Of a stretch of DNA of 64,000 bases, positions 22,199 to 34,900 are shown in pieces. This DNA is from Diprion similis (taxonomy: Eukaryota > Arthropoda > Insecta > Hymenoptera > Diprionidae), in the NCBI RefSeq assembly GCF_021155765.1, contig NC_060108.1, positions 21,911,025 to 21,975,024 on the forward strand, read 5' to 3'. Both the position numbers and the translations under genes were made by a program. The notes under the pieces are model-generated. The model worked only from the letters and a program-made list of their open reading frames with translations, was not told where the DNA came from and did not search any database. The stretch's first letter is position 1; every line of letters starts with the position of its first letter.

Positions 22199-25094
22199 CT
22201 ATTGGTCCCCGGCTGATGTTGAAAGCGCATTCGCATCTCCGCTACTACTCTCAACTATCAGCATAACTGTCTCTGCAGCTCCTCTTACACATTCTACCTG
22301 ATGACCAGCCCAATCCTTTCGTTGGCAGAACGTAGAACAATAAGGCGTACGCCTACACAGTGAACACTCGGCAAAAGCTTCTCGATTGCAGTTGGCACAC
22401 TTGACAAGACATGTAAAAATTCATAATGAGCCCGTGTCAAAGTGTGAATAGGTGAGAGTGATTTTCAACGCAAGCTATTCTTGAAATAGTTAAACTTACT
22501 TTTTTGTTGTGTGTATCCGAAGTTGGCTGCAGACCGACTGTTTCAATGACTTCACCTCGGACATTGAGTTGCGCAGCGAGAGCTTGCTCTCGCTTCTGTT
22601 GCCTACTTAATTCTTTGGCTTCGGCAAGAGTCTGCCTAAATTCATAGGCAAGTTTCAACATCTTATTCGACATTTCGTCGAGCTTCTTAAAAACATCTTC
22701 GTTTTGTCCATTTTCGATTTGATGCACACTCTGTACAACCGTTTCCTGTTCTTGTGGCTGTTGAACCACCAATCCATCTGCTGATACAAATTGAGACCAG
22801 CTTTCCTTGTCGGGTACAACAACTTCAGTGTCACTGTCGTCATTGTTACTTCCATCTCGAGAATTGTCACTTTTGTGTTTGCGAATTGGTGTCTCACCAT
22901 CAGACGTTTCTCTCGCTCTTCTCCTACGCTTGTAAGGGGTGAACAATCGCACTGGGCCGGTCTGCAGCACAGATATCAAATCATGTCATCAATTCTCAGT
23001 AGGAATAAAATGAATACAAAAGATAATTGCCAAATTCAAAAATGAAAATAACGACACTTACAGCGCTATCGTCATCACAGCAGGCTGCACAAGTACAGGA
23101 TGTGGCGTGTGGTTTCAATATCTGTTCATCTATCAAGGTCTGTAAACTCCTGCCCCCAAACCTTATACTACGTTTCCAATCTTTGCTTGATGCTCTTCCA
23201 CAAAGAGCTTCAAACTCACTAGGTGTGTACCACGTATCTCCAAGTTTTATGCAGCGTCCTCTTCCCCCTGACCCAAATCTACTTTTGTGCAGTTCTGCGT
23301 TAGTGTTTTTACACCTAACTGGCAGTACAGCCATGTTTGCAGACTCTGACCAACTGCATATTGGCTGCGAGTTGGCTGTTGTGACGTGAATTTGATCACT
23401 ATCATTTTCATCTGTACTGTTCTGGATTACGATATGCGTTGCTTTCAACTCCCCGTTCCAGCGCAAAGGATCGCTGTCCTTATCATGACGAGGCTCACAG
23501 ATAAATCCATTATCCACGCATAACATTTGTTTAAATTGACCAGAGCCCGGTAGCTGAAATATAATTAGTAGGATATGATATTCGATCTGTACTATCTAAC
23601 GCTAATTTTAACGATGCAAAATCTTTTAATGTATACTAATTTAGCGGTGGATTAATTTTTCTTGTCATATGATTTAATAATGTTCCAGTGCAGCATACGA
23701 AGACAATGTGGCTAGAATCTATTATAAATAATTATACACAGATATTGTGTAGATAATTGAAATATTTTTTCAATCATTTACTTTCAATGAGGTATCGTAT
23801 TTGAAATTCTCCAAGTAGGTATTCTAAATTTCATAAGAACCTTGGGAATCGAATTGCCAGAGTGTCTTGACCTAGTAACTACATGAGAATTGCATAATTT
23901 CGAATTCTGTATAGTTTTCCACAGAATATCTTCGGGGCGGTATTCTAATGAATATCAATAATTGCAATTACTTGTATTCTACAATAGAACTCAAATACAT
24001 AATGTTGACACAGAGCATTCGCTAAAGAGATTGCATTATAACTGCTATGACGTTTTCAATAAGCTTTAGTATTTTTTTGGATTATCTCAAAGTGCAATAA
24101 GCTACTAGACATAGATTATTCTTGTTCAACTGTGACCACTGTTATTACCCTATTAATAGCATGTTTATTTCATCACGGAATTGCGTCATATCCTTGTAAA
24201 ATAAGTGCATAAAAAGTACATAATTTATTCTACAAACTTTTGAATACGATATATTCACTGTCGTACAAAACCATCAACAAAAAAAACGTCTTGTTTTGCC
24301 ACTACAGAAACGATGTTCCAAATTATAAAAAATGTATAATCTTGTACATTAGCTCTTGTGATAGATTATTTAGACAACTGAAGGCAAAGGCGAGTGTACA
24401 AGCATGCAGAAACCGATGGAACGTTCAACAGAATTGGAACATGGCTAGAGTGAGTGTACTGAGTAAGCGAAGGAATGTAAACAAATTTATGAAGTTGTTA
24501 AGGAAACCAATAAATTGGATCAATCTTGGCGCATGTAAACCCTCGGATAATAAATATTATGATAAAATCCTGGGTCTATGTAAGCAAATATCGTCCGTGT
24601 AGGTTATAAATCGATAGCCCACGTACAGACACCATGCAACTAGCTACAGAGTCAAGAATGGGGAAAACATGACGCGATTAATCAAAGGGGTGGACATTGC
24701 GGGTGACGATGATGTGCCCACAACTGTATGATCGAAAATTGATATCGAAAAACACGTTGAACGCTGGGAAGAGAGTTTTTGAGGCCTAGAGTCTCGGAGC
24801 GATACGACGTGAGAAATACGTGAACGTAATCGTCGAGCGGAATACCTGCAGCTGGTCGGAGGTAATGACGTTGAAGGTGGTGCCATTGCTGGAATTAGCT
24901 ACCCCGATGATCGAGCCAACGGGAAGTGAAACGGGAACGCCGACCCCTGGAACGGAGGAAACGTTGGCCGTGACAGCAACAGGATGGGCTTCGTGTTCGC
25001 CCGTTAGGGCAGCCGACTCCTCGGTTTCGCTCGTCAACGGTTCGGACATGTCCGGTAACACAGCGACACTTTCCGATGTTTGATTCTCCTCCAT
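22199..25094 (-). CDS. DEAF1: Deformed epidermal autoregulatory factor 1 (SAND/MYND transcription factor)
   Basis: A nuclear DNA-binding regulator that in animals binds TTCG/TTCGG-type sites and controls development and immunity genes. Four coding exons: 25094-24846, 23553-23062, 22961-22500 and 22399-22199. All are phase 0, with GT-AG boundaries, giving 467 aa. Residues 1-83 are acidic, then rich in Val/Gly/Ser. A SAND domain spans about 160-233, with [19 protein letters not shown] and the DNA-contact motif KDWK at 207-210, followed by a Cys-rich CTCAACC (236-242). A basic KRRRRAR (258-264) is a likely nuclear signal. A heptad-like helical stretch spans about 337-379. A complete MYND zinc finger follows, with ligands C402, C405, C413, C416, C422, C426, H434 and C438. 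I chose the ATG at 25,094 (context CCGAAATGG); the upstream in-frame extension begins at a TTG. Upstream non-coding exons are possible. The identification is very secure. Confidence 0.95.
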
Positions 25095-25300
25095 TTCGGC
25101 TGTCCTCGTCTTCAATGGCGCCAATACTTTCGTCCTCGCCGTTGCCTATCGACTTGCCCACGTGATTGTCTTTTACTTTTCCTCGAGACGCGCGGTAATC
25201 AAAATACGCCCTGCTCGTACCCAGATACAAATTTTCCGACCCGCTGCCCATGTAAAGCTATTTTAGTTTACACAAAAGCGAATAGATGTCAGTCCCAGGA
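25095..25300 (-). promoter_or_regulatory. DEAF1 5' flank with an overlapping upstream ORF
   Basis: Moderately GC-rich DNA next to the DEAF1 start. An ATG at 25,249-25,251 opens a 118-codon frame that runs through the DEAF1 start in another frame and ends at 24,895. Whether it is in the mRNA depends on the transcription start, which cannot be read here. Confidence 0.4.
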
Positions 25301-26304
25301 CATCGACTAACGCGTCCGTACTACCGAGCACGATGGGTAACTCTTTATGGCTCTGAAATATGCACAGAGTTCTTTCAACGCCTGACTCGCCTCTCGCTAA
25401 TTGATATTCTCCGACAGTTTTTCTCACCGTTATGTTTATCGTCAAATGGTCAATTGCTTATTTGGACTCTGATTCGTTGCTCCGCTTTGGGAATTAAGCG
25501 AAATGTATTTTTCGTCTTTTCAGAATTTGAACCTCTGTTCATACTTATCGACGGAATTCCATGTCCTAATTTCAAATTAGCTTGTTAGCGTTACGCGTGT
25601 GCAGTTTAATTTAGGACGGGCTATTCTCTACTGTCGTTTAGACTTTTAATCTGTTACATTTTCGTTGGTTTGACCGACGACACCCTGTTTGAAAAAAATG
25701 CCCACCAAACTACTTTATCGACGTTCACGGGAACCATCGGTTGGTTTTCTTGTCGGTATAGCAGTCCAATTACTAGCAGTAAGCTACCGCTAAATTTCAT
25801 TCATATTTCAGAGTTCGATTTCCAGATGTCTTTGCACTTGACGTTTATTCGCAAAGTTGACGCAAAAGCAAAAATATTATCGGATTTTAAAACAGAAAAT
25901 ACGAGGAATAATAGATCTATAAATTTATAATTGCAACAAGAATACTGCTTGAACATTAAAGAAAAAAAAAACAATTTATGCCAGAAATATTGTATGGCAT
26001 CTGTGTACAAAATTACGGATATGTATTGCGATAATTTTGTTGTATAAATTTTGGGTTGCATCGTAATAACATTTTGCAGGCAGATTAGAGTAAAGCTAGA
26101 TGACGCTGTATCAAGATTCGCATGTACCTATCATGTTTGATCGCAAACTAGAACATTGCATAATTTTCGCAAAGTTTTCACCGATTTATCGTTCATTGCG
26201 CGACAAAAAGCGGAATATTTTCACTCTCCGTAAATATAATATAACTTTCAAACATAAACAGTAGTTATAAGTTTAAGGTATGTACCTATACATATCCGTA
26301 CATG

Positions 26305-26328
26305 TATATATATATATATATATATATA
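26305..26328. repeat. (TA)n microsatellite
   Basis: Pure TA tract of 24 bp. Confidence 0.95.
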
Positions 26329-28775
26329 CCTCGTATATATGTATACGTCCGCAAACCTTCCCCTGGTTAACAAAATCCATATTCATTGCTTAATTATAAC
26401 ATTTTCTTCAGTTATTCTTAAAGTCTGTTAAAGTATGCAAACTCGTTTAAAAGTTCTCCAGCAGTTGTATTTCTAGCGGCATCAACTGATCACCTGTAGA
26501 TGGCGAATAAACTTACCTATACATGCCTTACATGTGCTTTGATAAATCTCTAAATGCACATGCGTTGAGACCCTCTTGTATTTTTCTCGGCTAGAGCGAT
26601 GTTTATAAATCGTGTGAACGAAACCGACTGCACGACCCCTGCAGCAGAGCACGAGGATAATGGTGTTATTTAGAAACTTTGAAAAGTAGGTAGCTGGTGA
26701 AGTAATGAATCGTAACATTTGTTCAGGCTTGAAAATAACAGTACCTACTAATATATGTATACGTATATATCTGTCTTCACCGAACCGTCGAACTGCAGTA
26801 TTTTCTCAAACAATCCCGGAACTACTCAACGAATTTTTAACCGACGTTGAAATTCGTTAGATACTTTGCTACGAACAAAGCGTACAATTTAAATTACAGT
26901 CAATGGCAATTTAAACGAATGAGCTTTCCAAAGCTATGGATAAAAATACAAAATTCCTAAATTCTAGATCCGAAATTCTCATAGCCCCACGTCCGATCTT
27001 ACGATGAATTTTTCTGTCAGTTATAATTGACTCGACCACTTCTACACGAGAGAGTAATCTTATTTTTCATCACGACAGCCACAAAAATTTCCTCAATAAT
27101 TTCTCACATTTGGACTGAAGCCAGTAGAAAATTTCGTAACGAGTTTATGTCGTTAAATAATATAATGTAAAATTGTCCGTGTATGAATAACATAAAATAA
27201 AAGCTCTAATTTTTTTATTTATGAAAGAAGTAAAGCTCTAATTTATAGAAAGTAAGAAATTTGAGGAAAAATAGCAATCGTAAAGACATAGGGATACGTT
27301 TAAAATGGTGCAGCATTTTCACAAGTGAGATGGGAGCGATACACCTTGCAATTGTTCTCTCACTCTTGCTTTCTGGGCGGGAAAACTAATTAGTCGTTAA
27401 CGAGTTTTCTATCAGGAAGTTCATTCTACTTTGAAACTTTCTCGGATCGCCGAACGTACAAACTGTCAGAAACTAACTGATACGAACGACGTGTATACTA
27501 TAAAAGTACAAGAAAGCGTAAAAAGCTTTTGTACAATTCTCTGGCAACGCAACGTTGATCTAAAATCTGTGATTAAAAAATATCCATTAACAACTTCTAA
27601 GACTCCCTTACCAATTTTGTAATCACGAGAGAAAGAGCACGAAGATCAAGCTAACTGTTCTCCCAAAAAAAATGAGAGCTCCAAACGTTTCGGTTCACTG
27701 AAGGGAAAATTGGAGACAGTGGAAAATAAAATTTTGATAAAATGACATTAATGTCCCCTTTCATGCGTCAATATCCCCGCGATAGGAACCTAAACCAATC
27801 GTGGTCTGATACAACAAAGAGCATCGGTAACGTAATTACATCCGTCCAACGAAACTTCAGCGCTAGCTATGTATGTATAGTATATACCTGTCGTGGACGT
27901 ACATCCCCACTCCACCAACATTAAATTCAGATCATCTGGTATTCCGTAATCGTTTTAGTGTATCAAGTTTTTACCATTAAAGTGTTCTCAAAATTTTTTT
28001 TCAGATTTTTCGAGTGAGAAATCTTTAGACTGCCTTGAAATTGCGAAAATAATATCAAATCTTTAATGGTTAAGTAAGATGTTGACTATTTTTCAGTCAC
28101 TTTACGCTATTAGAGAATATTTTATACGAATATATGAGAATGCGTGTCTCCTCCATCCTTGGATTCTCTTAACACCGTCTCGAGTCTCTCTTCGCTCTCT
28201 CGCGTTTCTATTCTCTATCAATACCATCGTAATCTATTTTGTAGCAAATAAGACTCACGACCCTCAGACAATGGTTCTCTGCAGTCTGTATACACGGTGG
28301 TTCAAGTTCGTCCATAGAATATCTATACCTATATCATATTTACTCGATGCGGAGTATCTGCAGCACTCGCATTTCGTCTCCCGGACAATAATCATGTAAC
28401 TATATAATGCCTAATTCACTTGCGGAATATTCGAGGTACCTGCACTTACTACACCACCTAGCGCAATACAGCCAACTAATTCTCGACTTTGAGCTCGAGG
28501 AGGGATATTGCTTCGCCTCTAGCACGACGCCCATGCCCAGGGGAAATCGAATCGTTTACGCGATAGAGTGCAGGGAAAAACCTTTTATCTGATCTTCGGC
28601 TCGATCCGCCCTGTCATATCCTATATAGATCATTACACGTCCAATGCCAGGCAGCAACACCCATACAAAAGCAAATGGGATTTGAGGGGGCGAAATGTAC
28701 TTTTTGTCGAATATTACCAAATCAATGAATCGAGTTACAAAGGACGATACTGTGCAGTAATTAAATTGTTTCGTG

Positions 28776-28796
28776 TTTTTTTTTTTTTTTTTTTTT
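28776..28796. repeat. Poly-T run (T21)
   Basis: Twenty-one consecutive T, followed by AAAG. No retroelement body was recognised beside it. Confidence 0.9.
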
Positions 28797-31551
28797 AAAG
28801 AACGGTATGATTCACGAAACTGTTATCAGGTAATCGATACACAAAATCGTTTGTAAATCAAGATAATCTTAATTCTCGGTTCATTACATATAGATCGATG
28901 TTTCAGCATTGAGATCTACTTTATGCCAGATAATGGTCAGAGGATCAGCCAATTTGCCAATCCCGAAATTCTGTGACTGGTTAATCTAAAATCGAATCGG
29001 ATCCCCTCCGGATTAAGTCCAAATGAAAATGAAAGAGTTAGATCGTGGGCTTGAGGTGATCAGCTTACCCGTTTCTACGCAACTCGCACTTTGATTTCGG
29101 AGTAGTTTGTATACCAAAATTCCATCTCGAAAGCTTGACAGCGGTAGTGATTTTCGGTGTGTGACATAAAGCGCTGTAACCGAATACCTTATAGTATAAG
29201 AGAGAAGGGTTAATCGAGTGCTATAAGCTGATCGTACAAGTCCGCTATAAATATACTGTATAGTCTGGAATCGAGTAAGTTGGGATGGTGCCCGGGTATC
29301 ATTATATCCACATTGAAACACGTACCCTAAAACATTACATACATTCGCACATACCTACCCACATATATATATATATATACAATACGTGGTGGACAGAGGA
29401 GTTAAAGGCGTAGAACCCAACGTTTTAGGTACGTATAATGGGGAGTGAGAAGTTACCTTGTACTACGCTGATCGAGGGAGTGGTGTTGCCGTGATCCCAA
29501 TCCGATTATATCTCCTCTCCTTCCCTCGCCAGCGACTCTTGTCCATGCAGCTAGATACCATCAGACACTCCTTATTACCCTTAATAAACCCAGATCTCCT
29601 CGGCCCTTTCCAAATACTCGTCATTAACTCCGATTCGGAACCGAGCACCAGTGCATAAAACCCTTTCCAGTTTACTCATACCGGTAGGTGAAATGCGATG
29701 GTCCATGGGAAGGTTTCCACCTAGAATGCTGCCACTTCACGTCCACTTGAACACGGACCGAGTCTTGGTTCGCGAAAAGCCAAACAGTCATACCTTGGGT
29801 TGGAAAATGGACTCGACAAGTGCAGGGTTTTCTGTTACATCTCGAGTTGGTTGGAACTTGTAGCATTTTTGTGAAACGGGTAACTTGATGACTTTCAAAA
29901 TTGCGATTACGGTGGATCTTAGCACTAAAGTTACTTGTGAGATTAATTGGAATTGGTGCGAAGCTGAGCCTGCAAACGCATTAGGAGGTTTCTGATGAAT
30001 TCATGCTCTCATTCTACGCATCTCACAGTGGAAATTATTCCGGTTTACGACTCGCACCTCCGTCACTCCTGCTTCGCCAACAACGGTGCGGGGAAGAACC
30101 ATGGAAGTCCTTCCAGAGCCAGTGGAAAGGTGTTTTAATGTGTTTCATTAAAACGGTCTACTGCGGGTTTTCGGGAGAGTCCCATCGGAGCGATTTATTT
30201 GATGCGCCCCTGTTTATTTCCGGTTACGCGTTTCATTACGAATCGTCCGACCACTGCAGGGTGGAACTGCCGGGGAAGCTTGAATTGACAGCGATGTTAT
30301 GTATCGTTTTATTCCCGAACCCAAAGTCAACTCATTGACCAACAGGAATGAAAGGAAAATTTATTCGCTCTACTACCGTAATTTCACCCGCTCTTATTTC
30401 CCTCACTCCGTATCCTATATTTATATGGATAGTGAATAATTCAAGAGGGGGGTGATAAAACAAACCCCATGGATTAATATAACCCAGGGCGCGCAGTTTA
30501 AAGCACGGGTATATTTTTATTCGTCATTTCCTGGATCGCGATAATTGCGACAACTTCCCAGCGACTTGTATTAATCTACGTATACATTTCTGCGAGCAGA
30601 CAGTGTCGCTGCCGAGGGGAGAGATACTTATTTTCGCGTTTCCCGGCATGGTTCGGTGTCCCCAGAAGGACATTAAGCAACCGCAAACCCGGCCAAATTA
30701 CTCGTACTTGTGAATTGCGAACTAAATGCATAAAATAGCTACATACCCTAGAAACACCCTCCGGGTTGACCTGGGCTCGATCTCCGAACCCTGAACCTTG
30801 GACGTTGCGAGCCACGGAACCTCGGCTCAAGGGTCAAAGCGACGCGACGATCCGTAAGAGCCGATAGTCCGGCGACTTGTGCCACCCGGTAATTAAGCGC
30901 TGAGAAATTCACGGCTACCAAAGTCGAGCCAGTAAACTGTAATAGTTTTACAGAAACTTGATCTCGCAGCCTCGCTGTGATCTGGGCATAACTTTCCACG
31001 CCAAAATTCTGCATTCGCTGATGGATCTTTTCATATAGACTAATTAATAACTAATCAAGAACTTCTTGCTTTCGCTTTATGAAATTGAACGTATGGGCCG
31101 ATCGCGCAATCCAGATTTCATTTTCAAAAATCTGTCTTCGAACTACTCTATACCCAAAAAAACTGACCGAATAAAAAGTGTCATTCCCTTGCATCGTTCT
31201 CACACACTAACATAACGCATAAAGACACACTTTAAGCTACAAAATGTAGGGATAGAAATCTGGGTATATCTGTAGCGTAATATCCAGTCCCGCACTGGAG
31301 CGAAAGCGTTAATGCGGGAATTTAGCAAAGTGGATTTCTGTCCCCGTGCAGCAGACATAGGTGTGTTATACCTATGTATATGTATATGTATATACGCCCC
31401 TGGTCCCTTATCCGTCGTTTAATGCTTGACGAGGGCGAGGAAGATGAGGGCGTGAGACAGGGCGATATTAGAGCACAATGCCGGATTTAATTAGGTGTCG
31501 TACGGCGCGGATTCGGGCTGGTTGTCTTCGGCCTCGGCGGCTGAGCGACGC

Positions 31552-31569
31552 CGCGACGCGACGCGACGC
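31552..31569. repeat. Short (CGCGA)n tandem
   Basis: About 3.5 copies of a 5 bp CpG-rich unit inside a GC-rich patch (about 31,495-31,575). The reverse complement of the same unit recurs at about 37,228-37,243. Confidence 0.7.
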
Positions 31570-31925
31570 CCCCGAAATTCGTCGGGTCCTTTTGCGACGT
31601 ATACATATATTACACATAAGAGACAATGCCGCGATGAAGGGGGGGATGAAAGGACGCGCGACAGGTACACACCTATACCTATAATACGTACACGTATTCG
31701 CCTGTTTACAGATGGGTACAATCCACACCCAATTAACTGCTACGGACGTGTGACGCCTAACGCAGTTTTACGCGGCTCTTGCTGGGCACCTAAACTGTAA
31801 GGTGTATATACATATATGTATATATGTATGTGAAGCTGCTATTCCCATAACGCGACGTATAATATAATACACGCGTTTTCGCGTTCCTGCTTTATTAACG
31901 CGCTCAAATTCTGAGTACTCGTACT

Positions 31926-31944
31926 CCCCCCCCCCCCCCCCCCC
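31926..31944. repeat. Poly-C run (C19)
   Basis: Nineteen consecutive C. This is a potential assembly length ambiguity and a possible strong single-strand/i-motif former. Confidence 0.9.
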
Positions 31945-34900
31945 AACACCCCGCAAAACTGCTAACCACTCCCCGTCATACGCATTTTCATCCCCCCCAG
32001 GATCTTAAAACCGGTTTAACTATTCCCCAGGCATAGTGAATTCCTTGCGATAGTTTGAGCGTACAGTTTGCTGTCTTGCATGCCTTTTAGGCTGTATGGG
32101 ATCGTGCCAAAGGGTTGTGATGTTTTGTTGAATTCTGTGAAACATTACTCATTAAGGTATTTGAAAAATGACGGGAAATGCGATACACAGTATGAAAGCT
32201 TGTAGATACAAACCGGGGGTTTTTGACGTAATACAATATTGTTAATTTGTCGCTATCGTTGATTGCACTCATTTTGCAATTGATCAATGCCTTTTAAATG
32301 GGAATAATTCAATTTGTTAGTGGGAAATTGATATGTAACGGCTTGTAGCTCGATTTGGTAAAACCGAGCTTTTAGACATTACTTGTACGCTGAATCACAG
32401 ATCGATTCTGTTGGAATAACAAAATTTTAGTGGTATTTTCGCAACGTGATTTGATATCGGCTAATAGTGGTGGAATTCTGTGAGTAATTTTTGAAAACGA
32501 AGTGGAATCGATCCTTGCGAATATTTGGGAAAAAATTCTTCTCCGACGATACGAAATCACTGTATTTTCGTTCACATCCATTTCCAGAGTTCACATGAGA
32601 CTGACGATAATATGGATGAATGATAAACTGTCGGTTTTTTTTTAATGAAGCATAGGATCAACCGATCGTATGCAGGCCAATGAGTATCAAGACTTTGGTA
32701 GATTAAAAGCACACACTTTTCGTTCGTCAATTGAAATTCAATCAATGACGTTAAGCGGATAAACGGTAACAGTAATAATGCCACAATGAAACAGGATTTA
32801 TTTCACAGCCTCCGAACTTGCAGATATTTCTAATACCTGCAGGTTGAAAGATTCCAGCAGACTTTGCAATGGAGTGATGCGTAATATTCGACGATGAACG
32901 GGGCCGCGGTTATAGGCTTTGGGAGTTAAGACCCAGGAGACAAGAGAGTCTTGAACAGATCTTAACGTTAAATACAAAGATGTCATCTACCTCCGGCGCT
33001 CCGAGGCTCAGGGTAGGAAACTCGGTGAAACTCGAGGGCATTGTGTACCGATTTTCATCGTGTCACGCTATTAAAATCTGAATTTATGAGTATGTTCAAG
33101 TTATTATTCAATATGGCGCAGCAGAGTCCCGCATCGTACAATACCTACCGGAGCTCGTTCCATTGTCGTGCAGATGTATAAATTCTCGCCAAAGAACGAA
33201 AACCTGGCGAATTGACTACGTATAATGTCGCTTCTGCTCCGAGCTTCTCGAGGGCGTTTCGTTTAGCTGAAAGCGCTCGACATTATACAGTCGTAAAAAA
33301 ATTCTCTTCAGCGTATCCACCGACAATAATTATTACGGACAGCTAATGCAACCAGCGAGAGAGAATCTCGGAGCTACTGATCTGCTGGTGCAGCCACAGC
33401 AGCTGTGATGGCGATGTGTTCGTAACATCTGGCGGCCAATGAAATGCAGGGTTCGCTGGGCTGCTAGTGATTATTACGACCGCCGAGAATTACGATCGCG
33501 AACTCAATCTCAGCCGCTACGATTCAGACGTGACTCGAATATCGAAATCCAGTTAATAATCAACGACCGCGTTAATTATCATTACTCGTGGATCAATGGA
33601 TGGAGATTATACCCGTCCAATTTCTCGGGGAAGGAATCAACGCTGTTTCAAGATGAAAAACTCGATTTTCTTTCCTCTGTGAATACAGATCTTGCAATTT
33701 GCAAGCATTTTTTCTGGAAGTTTTGACGATTTTGATACACTTTGTGGTCTGAATTTTATTAATCTGTCAATTCAATTTGAATGAGTTTATACCGCGGTAT
33801 GTATTTTGCAAAATGCAGCTCGATGAGCCGTGGCTGGGAAAATCCGTGACGTGCATCTAATACCTTTTACGAGACTTTGCAGTTACACATACAAATGTAC
33901 AACGTAGGTACGCACAGAGGCACTGGCGAACTGCAAGAGTATCTCTTCCATCTAATGAGGCGAGTGAATGGGCTAACAAGGAATAAAATGAGGAAAGAAA
34001 AGAACTAAGAGAAAAACACACGCACACGCACATTCACCGAGAACGAGGTAGAAAGTAAAATTTGAAAGGAACTTCTCGACCGTGGTCTCTCATCCCCTCC
34101 CCCCTCCCCCTCTCAGTCTTCAACTTCATTCTCCCTGAAGCTATCTTCTCAACGCTGTCAGGTCTCGACTGATGAAAGGATTTTTGCCCTCCCTGCAGAA
34201 AACGACCATCATACAAAAACGGACCCACTTTGAAGAGATTTCGCAATTTAGTACTTCACCTCTGTCTCCACTCATCCTTTTATTTAATTAGGCCCATCAT
34301 TCCAACCCCGATTGAATAAGTTCGACCAGGACCTTAACTCCTGCCTCCTTCTTTTACTTTTACTTTACATCATTAGTCTGATTTCAATTTCCCAAGGGTA
34401 ATATCAACGGCGTTGTAGATTCTTAATTAAGGAGAACGTTTAGCAATTCAACACTACAATTCACGTATAAGAAAATCAATCACTTTCACTTCGCCTTTTA
34501 TTCAAAAACTTTCGCAATATAATGATCAGCAGTACGTAATAAATGTATTTAAAAAATATTAACATAATCTAAATCGAGACAATTGTAAACGAAAGGATTT
34601 TTACAGGGAATATCTGGTAATTTCGTCAATATACGCAATTGATATAATGTCACGGTAACTTTTCTCTTTCATTTGTGACAAACAATTTGTGTGAATTATC
34701 AAAATGATGAAGAGAAAATATTTCAACCCAGCCAAATCTTGCTTTCCCGCATGCTTGATGATTGGCTTACAATAAGTGTCATAAGCGGTCTATTTTCGCT
34801 TATGACATTTTTCCTGAAGAGTTCGGTGATCCCTAACGAGTATTGTCAGGAGGCAACGACTACCGAGAGCCATTCTTTCCTAAATGTCGGCACCAAAGGT

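Larger units (their letters stand above)
25301..31480. other. Gene desert, first part
   Basis: About 6.2 kb with no supportable exon. It holds (TA)n at 26,305-26,328, a T21 run at 28,776-28,796 and a duplicated AAGCTCTAATTT at about 27,201-27,244. A GC-richer patch at about 30,760-30,900 contains two half-sites resembling nuclear-receptor motifs (TTGACCT, TGAACCT). All frames are under about 115 codons and domain-free. Confidence 0.55.

Noticed and set aside
22754-23389. Plus-strand frames of 62-120 codons
   Set aside because: They are antisense shadows of DEAF1 exons 2 and 3.
24240-24602. 120-codon plus-strand frame inside the DEAF1 first intron, Cys- and Lys-rich
   Set aside because: It opens at TTG, the only in-frame ATG lies about 80 codons in, no domain is recognisable, and no splice context supports an internal exon. 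It is kept as unproven.
25095-25124. N-terminal extension of DEAF1 to 25,124
   Set aside because: The codon at 25,124 is TTG, not ATG. The first in-frame ATG is at 25,094 in good context.
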